Assembly (NCBI GenBank): GCA_010909165.1
Contig: VJWM01000374.1
Coordinates: forward strand, 1 to 28,582
Direction: 5' to 3'
Length of the DNA stretch: 28,582 nt
From: Anthoceros angustus
Taxonomy: Eukaryota; Streptophyta; Anthocerotopsida; Anthocerotales; Anthocerotaceae
Below are positions 18,858-28,130 of the stretch, piece after piece (the first letter of the stretch is position 1; each line of letters opens with the position of its first letter). The position numbers and the translations under genes are program-made. Below the pieces are notes generated by a model, which was not told where the DNA came from, ran no database searches, and worked only from the letters and a program-made list of their open reading frames with translations.

Positions 18858-19530
18858 CGATGGTGCGGGACTCGAACCATGAGCCCCTTATAATCGAACA
18901 TATATACTTCTAGTTCATTTCTGTCTGTAATGCCTTTGTCATTAAAGTGTTGATCTAGTTTCCTCCGGTACTTTTGCCAACGATAGCATGTACATCCTCG
19001 ACTATTCCCACAGCTTGTCCAGCCTTTCTTTGGATAGACAAAGATAGTCAAACCAAACCAAACCCAACCCAAGCAAATATTAGCCTTCCTCATAGCAAAC
19101 ATCCTTTCCCGAGCTTCGAGCTGGCCTTATGAAAGGAAAGGGTACATAGACGTGGGACAAGGAAACAATGCAAAGACATACTTATCCTTGAAGTAATCTC
19201 CGTAGATATTCTGAAGGACTGGCCTTGAGCTTTCTGGCACATGCTCCTGCCCTTTGTTAGTAAGAAATGTAATGAGAGCATGAATTCCCTAGAGAAGTTT
19301 AATCACGAAGTAAATTCGGCCGGTGAGACGAGTGACTACTGCAGTATCCAGAATCTGACCAAGGCTAACTAGACGATTAGCAAACTATATGAAGGCATTA
19401 GAATTTCATATGGCCCACAAAAGGCGGAACCACCACCTCCCCATCAAAATCTAAACCCCCAATCTATTCACTAATATACGCTCATTCAAATACCCAGGAA
19501 GCCCGAACGTATGGGAACTCGAACGTATAC
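18858..19530. repeat. Large module, copy 1 (no minisatellite)
   Basis: The first part (18858-19050) runs from TGCGGGACTCGAACCATGAG to GATAGTCAA. The second part (about 19095-19530) contains AATGCAAAGACATACTTATC and GAGACGAGTGACTAC. Both parts recur in copy 2, and the first recurs in copy 3. No coding function is supported. Minus-strand frames sharing ITSRISMSLHC merely reflect the duplication. Confidence 0.75.
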
Positions 19531-20942
19531 GATGAGGCGGGACTCGAACTATGAGCCCCTTTTTGAACATACTCCCAATTGATTTGTGCACCTTAAAATG
19601 CCTTTGTCACTGTTGATCTAATTTCCTTGAGTACTTTTGCCAATGGTAGCAGCATGTAACCATGCCAAGCTATAGCTTGTCTAGCCTTTCTCTGGACAAA
19701 CAAAGATAATCAACCTTCCAAGATGAAACGTTAACCCCAACCTGTTTTAGTGAAAACCGCTCCCAAAATCACCCCTTGTGCCCCAATCTATTCAATACCA
19801 ATTGCAAGTAGCCTCCCTCGCATCAAACATCCCTTGTTGGCTCTATGCAAGGAAAAGGTAGCATCGCCTAGAAGAGACGAGCTCCAATATTGTGCAAGAG
19901 AATCGCCGGTTGCTCGACAAATATGACCGCCATACAATGGCGCCCAGCACCTGACAATGTCTTGCTATACAATGGCGCCCAACGCCGACAATGGCTTGCC
20001 ATACAATGGCGCCTAACGCCCGAGAATGGCTTGCCATACAATGCCGGCGCACAACGCCCAACAATAATGGCGCCCAATTAACGCCCAACTATGGCGCCCA
20101 ATTAACACCCAACAATGGCGCCCAACGCACAACAATAATGGTGCCCAATTAACGCCCAACAATAATGGGACCCAACGCTCAACAATGGCGCCCAATTAAC
20201 GCCCAACAATGGCGCCCAATTAACGCCCAACAATGGTGCCCAATGCCCGACAATGGCTGGCCATACAATGGTGTCCAAATAACGTTCAACAATAGCGCCA
20301 ACAATAATGGCGCCCAATGCTCAACTATGACGCACAATTAACGCCCAATAATGGCGCCCAATGCTCAACTATGATGCACAATTAACGCCCAATAATGGCG
20401 CCCAACGCCCAACAATAATGGGACCCAACGCTCAACTATGGCGCAATTAACGCCCAAAATTGCGCCCAATACAATATGCCAAATTTAAAATACCCCACCT
20501 GCCTCCCCCGCCTTCCACCCCCATCAAAACTCTTCCTCGTTATCCCCGCCCCCACTTCCCTAAAGGAAAGAGTATGTAGTCGGAGAAAGCAACAATGCAA
20601 AGACATACTTATCCTTGAAGTAATCTTCGTAGATTTTCCGAGGAACCAGTCTAGAGCTTTCTGAAACATGCTATACTCTTTGCTAGTAAGAAATGTAATG
20701 AGGGCATGAATTTTCTAGAGAAGTTTAATCACAAAGTAAATTCGACCGGTGAGACGAGTGACTACGGATCCAATCTAGCCAAGGCTAACTAGATGATTAA
20801 AAGACTATATGGAAGCATTAGAACTTCATATGGCCCAAAAAGGCGGAACCGCCACCTCCCCATCAAAATCTAAACCCCAATCTATTTACTAATATACACC
20901 GATTCAAATTTCCAAGACGCAACGTGTGGGAACTCGAACATG
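19531..20942. repeat. Large module, copy 2, with minisatellite array 1
   Basis: The first part (19531-19745) matches 18858-19050 and 20943-21145. After a spacer, minisatellite array 1 lies at about 19930-20478. The second part (about 20560-20942) then matches 19130-19530 closely, sharing CAATGCAAAGACATACTTAT. Relative to copy 1 the minisatellite has been inserted or expanded between the two parts. Confidence 0.75.
19930..20478. repeat. Minisatellite array 1 (CAACAATGGCGCCCAATTAACGCC family)
   Basis: Irregular tandem array with a basic 24-bp unit and 20-bp variants lacking ATTA, mixed with CAATGGCTTGCCATACAATGG phrases. Nearly every unit carries the palindrome GGCGCC. Open frames through it are repeat products. 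Confidence 0.85.
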
Positions 20943-22080
20943 TCGATGAGGCGGACTCGTACTATGAGTCCCTTTTCGAACATACTCCCAATTGATTTGT
21001 ACACCTTACAATGCCTTTGTCATCGTTGATCCAATTTCCATGGGTACTTTTGCCAATGGTAGCAAAGAGTAACCATGCCAAGCTATAGCTTGTCTAGCCT
21101 TTCTCTGGATAAACAAAGATAATCAACCTTCCAAGATGAAATGTTAACGTGCTTGCGACAAATATGATCGGCTATACAATGGTGCCCAACAATGGCGCCT
21201 AACAATGGCGCCAACGCCCAACAATGGCTTGTCATTCAATGGTGCCCAACGCCCAACAATAATGGCGCCCAATAATAATAATAATGGCGCCCAACAATGG
21301 CTTGTCATACAATGGCGCCAACAATGGCTTGCCATTCAAAGGTGCCCAACGCCCAACAATAATGGCGCCAATTAATGCCTAACTATGGCACCCAATTAAT
21401 GCCCAACAATGGCGCCCAACGCCCGACAATGGCTTGCCATTCGATGGTGCCCAACGCCCAACAATAATGGCGCCCAAATAACGCCTAACAATGGCGCCCA
21501 ATGCCCAATTATGGCGCCCAATTAACGCCCAACAATGGCGCCCAACGCCCGACAGTGGCTGGCCATAGAATGGTGCCCAAATAACACCCAATAATAATGG
21601 CGCCCAATGCCCAACAATGGCGCCCAATGCCCGACAATGGCTGGCCATACAATGGTGCCCAATAATAATAATGGCGCCTAACGCCCAACAATGGCCCAAT
21701 TAATGCCCAACAATGGCGCCTAACACCCAACAATGGCGCCTAACGCCTAACAATGGCGCCCAATTAACGCCCAACAATGGCGCTTAACGCCCAACTATGG
21801 CGCCAATTAACGCCAACAATGGCCAACACCCAACAATGGTACCAAATTAACGCCCAACAATGGCGCCCAATTAACGCCCAACAATGGCGCCTATTAATGC
21901 CCAACAATGGCGCCTACTAACGCCTAACAATGGCGCCTAATTAATGCCCAATAATGCCCAATTAACGCTAACAATGGCGCCTAACGCCCGACAATGGTGC
22001 CCAACGCCCAACAATGGCACCCAATTAACGCCTAACAGTGGCGCCCAACGCCCGACAATGGCTGGCCATACAATGGCTCG
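20943..22080. repeat. Large module, copy 3, with minisatellite array 2
   Basis: The first part (20943-21145) repeats the module start with the same order of landmarks (GAGGCGGACTCG, ATGCCTTTGTCATCGTTGAT, GCTATAGCTTGTCTAGCC). It is followed at once by GACAAATATGATCGGC, also seen just before array 1. Minisatellite array 2 runs to about 22080. The second part of the module is absent. Confidence 0.75.
21173..22080. repeat. Minisatellite array 2 (same family, longer)
   Basis: About 900 bp of the same 20-24 bp GGCGCC-containing unit, with added (AAT)n stretches such as AATAATAATAATAATGG near 21270. The longest regular stretch is around 21840-22030, where a 24-bp period dominates. Confidence 0.85.
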
Positions 22081-22385
22081 AAAGGTAAGCATGTACGAAC
22101 ATGTACCATCGGGCAAGGCGCACTTGTGGGCATAGAGGTGGTACCGCTCACAATAAGAACACTAAAGAAAATGCTAAAGAGCGTGACGTACTAGTATTAG
22201 AGCACTAGCGGCCCCCCTCTCAACTTTTTCCCTCTCCATGCCAGACTGTGTGTAAGGGCTGGGATTAATGGAGTGCGAAGCCGAGTGGCACGCTCCATTT
22301 TGAATGGACGCGCTCATCATGCCCCCACAAAATAACCCCAATCAAATTTAAAATAGCCCTCCCCGCCTCACATTTTGAAGAAAAA
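22081..22385. other. Spacer, no gene recognised
   Basis: Unique-looking sequence between the minisatellite and the right subterminal array of the CACTA element. No coding frame, RNA gene or repeat was recognised. Confidence 0.4.
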
Positions 22386-22388
22386 TGC

Positions 22389-23100
22389 TTTACAACGTAA
22401 TCTACAACAAGGGAATCACGTCATCAATCGTTGTAAATGGCCTCCTATCATATTTTTGTGATTAATAACAATAATAAAGAGTTTAAAAAATAAAGAACAC
22501 ATTTTGAGAAAATTACTTTACAACGTAATCTACAACAAGGAGCCATGTCATCAATCGTAAATGGCCTCCTATCATATTTTTGTGATTAATAATAATAATA
22601 AAGAGTTAAACAAATAAAGAACACATTTTGAGAAAAATGTTTTACAACGTAATCTACAACAAGGGAGCCATGTCATCAATCGCTGTTGTAAATGGCCTCC
22701 AATCATATTTTTGTGATTAATAATAATAATAAAGAGTTTTGAAGAAATAAAGAACAAATTTTGAGAAAAAGGCTTTTACAACGTAATCTACAACAAGGGA
22801 GCCACGTCATCGCATGCTGTTGTAAATGGCTTCCAATCATATTTTTGTGATTAATAATAATAACAAAGAGTTTTGAAGAAATAAAGAACAAATTTTGAGA
22901 AAAAGGCTTTTACAACGTAATCTACAACAAGGGAGCCACGTCATCGCATACTGTTGTAAATGGCTTCCAATCATATTTTTGTGATTAGTGATGTTAATAA
23001 AGATTTTTAGAAAAATAAAGATCAAATTTTGAAAAAAAGGCTTTTACAACGTAATCTACAACGTGCCAGCCATCAATCCGTTGTTGTAAATGAGCACCCA
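22389..23100. repeat. Right subterminal array of the CACTA element, six units of 124-134 bp
   Basis: Units start at TTTACAACGTAATCTACAAC at about 22389, 22517, 22641, 22775, 22908 and 23042. Each contains a TACAAC...GTTGTA inverted pair about 40 bp apart and an AT-rich part with ATCATATTTTTGTGATTA. Units 4 and 5 are the most alike (133-134 bp). Short minus-strand frames that recur once per unit are repeat artefacts. By analogy with En/Spm subterminal repeats these are candidate transposase-accessory protein sites. Confidence 0.88.
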
Positions 23101-23119
23101 AAAGAGTGCCACATCATCC

Positions 23120-23264
23120 AACTAGAAACCCCGTTGTAAACCGAGTCTTAAAACTTGCCACATCAGCGAAACTCAAACCAATTTACAACGGAGGTGTTTA
23201 GACGTTGTAAAGATTGGGGGATTTGCAAAAGGGGTTTTGTAAAACACCCCTCTCCCTAGTAGTG
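23120..23264. other. CACTA right terminus with TTTACAACG hairpin
   Basis: An inverted pair TTTACAACG (23182-23190) and CGTTGTAAA (23203-23211) with a 12-nt loop lies about 50 bp from the terminal TAGTG (23260-23264). Further TTGTAAA copies occur between. The arrangement mirrors the left terminus. Confidence 0.8.
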
Positions 23265-24003
23265 ATAGCTTCAGCTGATTTTGGTACCAGTTGCATCTTG
23301 TGCTGCGCCTCTTCTCGGCCCTCCGTATGCTGGACAAACCCTAGCAACCGTTCCAATTGGCTTTCCTCATCAGTTAAATGTCCGTCCATCATGACTCGGA
23401 GCATCGGTACCTCAAATTCCACTGGCATAACCGGCGAATGCCCATAGGTTAAGTAATACGGAGTTCGTTGCGTGGTCACCTTCTCCGCCGTCTTGAAAGC
23501 CCACCGCAGCTGGTAGTATCCTATGCGCGTTAACCGTAAGCTTATTTAGGATGCGACAGATAAGTCCGTTGGTCTTCTCCGTTAACCCATTGGCCTTCGG
23601 GTTGTATGGTGCCGCCTTGCGATGAGTTATGCGAAATAGTCCGTCATTGCGTATCACATCATTGAGGAAATGAGTTCCCCTATCGCTACCAACCGCAGCG
23701 GACACCAGCAGGATGATGTTCTCATAGAGGAACTTGCCATCGTGCTTGTAGAGTCTGGCCCTTGTGTGCCTCCACCCACCGTGCGAGTCTGCTGCCAAGA
23801 TGTACCTCTTCGTGTGCTTCATCAGAGGTCAGTATCCAACGTCGATACCCATTTATTTTGAACGCTAGTGCCATTATGGGCACCAGCGGCCATTGGGTCG
23901 TTGGGGTAGGCTTCCCGATCCGCTGACAAGCATCACACCGCTTTAAAAACTTGTGCGTCTCCCCAAACATAGTGGGCCATGTCGCGCCACAGCCGCATAG
24001 CAG
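23265..24003 (-). pseudogene. Integrase fragment of a second gypsy family (element B)
   Basis: Reading down from 24003: ATWPTMFGETHKFLKRCDAC with the Cys pair of the HHCC zinc domain (about 23990-23930), then QRIGKP. After frameshifts, SDRGTHFLNDVI carries the second catalytic Asp and PYNPKANGLTEKTNG the catalytic Glu (about 23690-23570). PYYLTYGHSPVMPVEFE follows (about 23465-23415), then ERLLGFVQHTEGREEA. It is clearly different from the integrase of elements A and C (PYNPKANG against HPQADG, YGHSPV against FGRNAV). The fragment stops at the CACTA right end and, on the other side, at the direct repeat at 24004. No other part of this element was found in the window. Confidence 0.8.
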
Positions 24004-24094
24004 GCATGGACATACATGTTATGTCATCAAAAAGTTTCAACCACTTCCTACGGGACTCCGTGACCCACACCCTTAACTATATGAGCTGTCACTA
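24004..24094. repeat. Direct repeat S', left copy
   Basis: About 90 bp, from GCATGGACATACATGTTATG to GAGCTGTCACT, almost identical to 24586-24671. With that copy it brackets the LTR at 24119-24567, as repeat S brackets the LTR at 521-1016. Confidence 0.75.
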
Positions 24095-24118
24095 CCTCCG
24101 TATCACAACGCTTGTCAA

Positions 24119-24567
24119 TGGCAAAAATCCACTCCGTTTGTAATGGTTCTCCTCCTATACACACCCATTTACCGAATCACACACAAGATCTGTAAAACGC
24201 TTGGGATGCATGCATTTGTTCTCTTGAATCAGACATCAACAATCCGCTCCCAATGACGGATTGTTGGATTTATAGCCTACGCCGCGCGATCTTAATCACC
24301 GGCCCAAGAAGGCTGTGACCACGCCCGCACGCGCCGGAAGATCTTCGCCGCTGAGCCTTAATTACGCTTGTCCGTATTCTGATCGTATGGCTCATGTAGC
24401 CATGATGCCATCCTACCTCTATACTCATGCCATGCATCACGCCATCACATTCACAGTATTCGCATGCAGTCATGATTCATGCACCTCTTATCCCTACGCA
24501 CTTATATTGGACACACACACGTCATCACACCCAAACCCTACCTGCCTATCCATACCTCTACATGCCA
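24119..24567 (-). repeat. LTR of gypsy element C (minus orientation)
   Basis: 449 bp, starting TGGCAAAA and ending CATGCCA, diverged from but alignable with 521-1016. The shared features are the terminal pentamers, a conserved hairpin, and the same bases directly after the end (TGA followed by a C/G-rich stretch). On the minus strand it has a good TATA box (CTATAAAT, 24269-24274) just upstream of the hairpin, which supports its identity as an LTR promoter. Confidence 0.6.
24237..24274 (-). promoter_or_regulatory. LTR TATA box and promoter-proximal hairpin
   Basis: On the minus strand TATAAA (24274-24269) is followed after 2 nt by a 10-bp perfect stem (24266-24257 with 24246-24237, loop 10 nt). 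The spacing puts the likely transcription start within or just after the hairpin. The homologous hairpin at 682-711 keeps pairing despite a base-pair change. Confidence 0.6.
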
Positions 24568-24585
24568 TGATACCGCCCGCCGCAT

Positions 24586-24671
24586 GCATGGACGACATGT
24601 TATGTCATCAAAAGTTTCAACCACTTCCTCGGGACTCGTGACCCACACCCTTAACTACATGAGTTGTCACT
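24586..24671. repeat. Direct repeat S', right copy
   Basis: About 86 bp matching 24004-24094 (shared: TGTTATGTCATCAAAA, GTTTCAACCACTTCCT, GTGACCCACACCCTTAACTA). It lies 18 bp beyond the LTR end, like repeat S at 1032-1153. Confidence 0.75.
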
Positions 24672-25578
24672 TCACTGACGCCACAATGGCCCCGCCAAAG
24701 TTGCTGCTCAAGAACTGGTTGCGCTGTGTAGGCACCACTTTGGCACTTATATGCCATAGAATCGTCGATAAAATCTCCGGAACATGCCCTAAGCTCGTGG
24801 CTCGACGGTTTGTCATGCTCCATTCTTCCGTATAACAACGCCACACGCCCGATCTTCCGGGTCAAAATACTCATCCACTGCGCTTTGCCCAACCGCACGC
24901 CTTTGCTCGATGTCGGGCCATGAGCTCCTCTTCTTCATCATCACCGCTGGGTTTCACTCTAGGCGTGCGCTCAAACCCATTCACATAATCTTGCGATGCA
25001 CCGAGCCCTAAGAAAATCCCCACATTGTCATTGACTGCATACCAAGATTCCAAAGTGGCCTCATCCCATTCCAACACTCCTGTGCAAGGCAAGCAAACAC
25101 CCTATAAAAAGCTCGTGGGTAACCAATGGCAAAACGCCCGCTTTCTCTCTATGTAAATGACTTAGCCACACTTTCGGACTTCTCGTCAATCACCGGCTTC
25201 TCCTTGTGCACATCGTGAACCCTTCGGCCAATGATCAAACACCGATGCATGACAGATGATGTTCCAATTTTCTAATGCCCCTCACAAGAACTCAGTCCAT
25301 ACGGCTTTGCCTGCTCATGCCCCTCGCTCGCCACCTCAAAAAGATCCCGATGATCATAAGGAAAACTTTCAATGTTGCAGGTCTCATGATGTGATTCTAC
25401 ATACAGCAAAAATGCTTGTAACTCCAGAAATGTCTCGGTCGTTCTCGGCTTGCCGGTGATATTTCCTTACCAAAGGCGTCTTCCATTTGTCTTCCCATGG
25501 TCTGTCTGAAAACTGTGGAACACTAGTGCTCATTCTGCGAAAACACGACTTGCAAGTGTGGTCCGCTTCCATATCCAT
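24617..25578 (-). pseudogene. Post-integrase tail ORF of gypsy element C, broken
   Basis: Homologous to the tail ORF of element A at 1118-2095. Recognisable blocks, reading down: HTCKSCFRRMS with spaced Cys and PQFSDRPWEDKW (about 25570-25480), GVLEWDEATLESWYAVNDNVG (about 25080-25020, 20-residue core), GDDEEEELMARHRA (about 24950-24905) and a DEYFDPED-like block just below. Conserved protein blocks in two diverged copies suggest past selection on the protein. Multiple frameshifts are present. Function unknown. Confidence 0.5.
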
Positions 25579-25599
25579 GTTAGCACTGTTAAGCCCAAT

Positions 25600-26404
25600 G
25601 GGAATCCTTCACTTGATACTCTCACAATTGGAGGACGGATACCTTCAGTTGTTGGTCGAACAATCAAATGGATTGATTTGATTTTGAGATGACTGCTCAT
25701 TCCGACTCAAGCGAAAGTGTCAAGCTTGCCAATCAACACATGCCCGATTGAAATGAATCCCAACTTTGTCTCACGGCAAGTGGCTTGCCGCTTATGCAAA
25801 GAGATCATTATGCACGCTCCTTTGCTCGTGCCCGGATGCTTGGCGCCGCAAACACCCTAGCACTTGCTCTTCACGTCTCGCTTCCGTGGTATCTCCTCAC
25901 CGCTCTCACTTGAGTCGCAGGGTCCCTATCCACAACCTACAATACATATGCACCGCAACAACTGGATGATCACCGGCGCTCCAACTACATGATGCTCCAT
26001 GCTTTATTGCTCCTTCCCGCGCAATAATCGCTGTTGATGAACCGAATCAGCCGCCTTCCTTATTCCTCCACACGCGTGCCGCAATTGGCCTCCTCCCTGA
26101 CATGCACTGTGACAATTCACTGTCGCTTACCTTCCATGCACCGCCCACGATGATCGATGCACTCAACACCACCAATTTCCCCAAGCAAATCGCCGACCTT
26201 CTCCAAAGAACAATCCTCCTCCCCGCTAGTTCTTTGTTTACACTGTACTTCTCGCCTTGCCGCTACATCAGACGCCTCACACAACCCGGTATGTATTAAA
26301 TAAGTAACGGGCTTTTATAGGCCTACCTTCTTATTGACGCCTTCGACACCCACACCGTGAGTGCGTGCTTTACTTAGCCCCCATTTCCTTCGCCCTAACT
26401 TTTC
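25600..26404. other. Degraded interval of element C
   Basis: By comparison with element A this should correspond to the linker between PHD finger and tail ORF. Only short frames on both strands remain, and I could not support a coding call. No repeats or RNA genes were noticed. Confidence 0.3.
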
Positions 26405-26760
26405 CATTATACACTTGTGACAAATTCTCCTTCTCCGAATTGCCTTCAATGGTACGAAGACAAAAGACATGATGTCCTTGGTTGCATTGATCACATAATA
26501 GCATCGCTCAGATCGCTGATTTTGACCATGTATTCGCATGGCAGTCAACAGTGGCTTCCATGCGCGTTGTATCAAGATCTGGCATGGGGCCGATGTCGAT
26601 GTGTTCCTTTGCATCGGCTACCATCTTGCCCTTCCAACTCGATGACCCCTTGCTCACCAACGCTCACCACTGCAAAATTAACTCCTGCGGCTCACGTCCA
26701 AAGTGCCGAAGGACGATGTTGAAGATACAAGTCACCTACTGAACTTCCGCCTTTGGCTTC
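26405..26760 (-). pseudogene. Integrase C-terminal domain plus PHD finger, gypsy element C
   Basis: Reading down from 26735: LYLQHRPSA, VVSVGEQGVIELEGQDG (near-identical to element A), a frameshift, then a Cys near 26541-26543 and MLLCDQCNQGHHVFCL (26504-26457). This gives C-x2-C-x4-H-x2-C, the central part of a PHD finger. After a further frameshift ICHKCI (about 26425-26411) supplies the final C-x2-C. The first Cys pair seems to keep one Cys only. Compared with element A (CDKCNRGYH only), this copy preserves more metal ligands. PHD fingers bind histone H3 tails, so this may once have guided integration. Stops and frameshifts show it is dead. Confidence 0.7.
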
Positions 26761-26876
26761 CATGATCCTCCTCGTGAATGCGCCTCACCGATCTCTTGTT
26801 GCGATAGCGATTGTCCATTGCCATGGGTATCACTCGCTGTAACAACTTGGCCCTATTTCGTAACCTCGAGCAACAT

Positions 26877-27293
26877 TCATTCACATTTTGTGTCCAATCC
26901 ATCGTTTGGAATACGTGTCACCACTATGTTGGGTAACACAAGATTCCCGCCAAACATGATATAATAAGGAGGTTGCTGTGGCCGCTCAGACATGATTCTC
27001 AGGCCCAAGGCAACATACGGTAGCAACTCATCCCAACAATTAGGCTCGACTGCGGCAAGATTTAAGAGCATCCTTGAAAGTTTGCACCAGCCTTTCGCCA
27101 AACCGTCATCCCTCGAGGATGGTCCCGGATGTGCGCCCTCGCGATCTATCAAACTCCGATCTAACAACGCTTGGAACTCACCGAATTCATTTCCTTGATC
27201 GCCAACATCTCCGCATGCCTTCCATACCCGGCCAAAACACAGCTGTAGGAAGCCCGTGCGTGAGCGTGAAGTCCTCGAAGCCTCCTGCCTCAC
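26877..27293 (-). pseudogene. Integrase core fragment, gypsy element C
   Basis: The frame includes DQGNEFGEFQALLD (second catalytic Asp), HPGPSSRDDGLAKGWCK, where the catalytic Glu region (ADGLAERLVQ in element A) is altered, and PNCWDELLPYVALGLR then PYYIMFGGNLVLPNIV. The last parts are nearly identical to element A, showing the same family. RT and the rest of Pol are missing: the element is truncated at about 27293 and replaced by unrelated GC-rich DNA. Confidence 0.75.
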
Positions 27294-28130
27294 GCCCCCG
27301 AGTTCTCCGGGCCTGCCTACCGCTTTAACGTTTGCTCACGCCGATTTGAGCAAGGGTCCCTGCGCTCGTCCCCGCACACCACCACACGTTAGGGTCGTCA
27401 CGTGACTGGACCGCCTCTCGAGTCGTGCTTGCTGCTGACTCGGGACTCACGTTAGCAAGAAGACGCACAAGGGTCCTGCAAGGAAACGCGGGTGATCAAC
27501 ACAAGAGAAAGATACTTTACTAGAGCAACTTCGCCCCTCTTATACTACGCCCAAGGTCATGCCTTTATTACACTCCTATTCGAGCGGGTGGCACTCGGTG
27601 CCCCAATCACCGCCTACCATCTTCACGCCCCCTATCTCCGCTGGCCGGGCGGTGGGCCTGGGAATGCCCTTGGTTCCGCGCCGATGACCCCACCTTGCTC
27701 TGCTGCGGGCGCACCCAATCGGATGATCCGCGAGGCGGGACCCTTCCCTTCCCGAGACCTCGCGTTAGTCACGGTCCGACAACCGCGGTAACCACCATCC
27801 TCCTCTCCTGGCCTTCGAGTGGGTCCCCGCCTGTAGGGACCACTCTATTGACCGCCTCCCGAGCACGCCGGGAATCCTCTCCCGAGTCCGGACCTCGGGT
27901 CCGGCCTCGACTCCGGGTCCGATCGGAGTCGGTCTTATTTCCAGTCCGACCTCGTGGTCCGGCTCCCGGGTTCGGACCTCAAGGTCCGACTCCATACTGT
28001 GGTCCGGCCCTCAAGTCCGGACTTCAATCTTGACCCATCGTTAGGGGCCTGTCTCGCCACCGGCCCCTTCCCTCGGGTCCGGCTATCCTCCTCACCTCGG
28101 GCCCTTGTCCCTATCCTCCCCGTCATTGCG
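27294..28130 (-). repeat. Probable LTR of another retrotransposon (GTCCG-rich)
   Basis: GC-rich, non-coding. On the minus strand a TATAAG (27544-27539) sits in a GTAGTATAAGAGGGG context, followed by an A-rich stretch, as in plant LTR promoters. Upstream of it on that strand (27880-28090) the motif GTCCG recurs in dense, partly palindromic phrases (GGTCCGGC, AAGTCCGGACTT), like enhancer repeats in U3 regions. I could not find a second copy of this LTR or its exact ends, so the call rests on context. Confidence 0.4.
27539..27544 (-). promoter_or_regulatory. TATA box, minus strand
   Basis: TATAAG in a GC-rich context on the minus strand, about 25-30 bp upstream of a possible start in the sequence GAAGTTGCTCTAG. 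It fits an LTR promoter. Confidence 0.4.

Larger units (their letters stand above)
12326..23264 (+). mobile_element. En/Spm (CACTA) DNA transposon, about 10.9 kb
   Basis: The left end reads CACTAGTAGAATAAG and the right end, on the other strand, reads CACTACTAGGGAGAG, so the termini are short imperfect inverted repeats starting CACTA. Between them on the plus strand lies a TNP2-type transposase remnant. Both subterminal regions carry many TTTACAACG/CGTTGTAAA motifs, expected of transposase-binding subterminal repeats. The element also holds a SET-domain ORF, minisatellites and a triplicated module. The flanking 3 bp are GCT on the left and ATA on the right, so the usual 3-bp target duplication is not visible (GCT does occur three bases further right). 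The coding parts are broken, so it would need transposase from elsewhere to move. Confidence 0.85.

Noticed and set aside
18858-18885. GGGACTCGAACC resembling a tRNA T-arm / Pol III box B (minus strand), repeated at 19540 and altered at 20955
   Set aside because: The flanking bases cannot form a T-stem, no acceptor or D-arm and no convincing box A lie at the right spacing, and the motif varies between the three module copies. Not called a tRNA or a SINE.
19843-21733. Many minus-strand frames rich in WAPLLG/RHCWAL
   Set aside because: Translations of the GGCGCC minisatellite in different phases, with no non-repetitive sequence.
22572-23025. Three near-identical ~62-codon minus-strand frames
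   Set aside because: One per unit of the ~130-bp subterminal array, so they follow from the repeat and not from a gene family.
22389-23100. CRISPR-like array (regular repeats with spacers)
   Set aside because: Whole 124-134 bp units are repeated, without unique spacers, and the context is a plant-type transposon.
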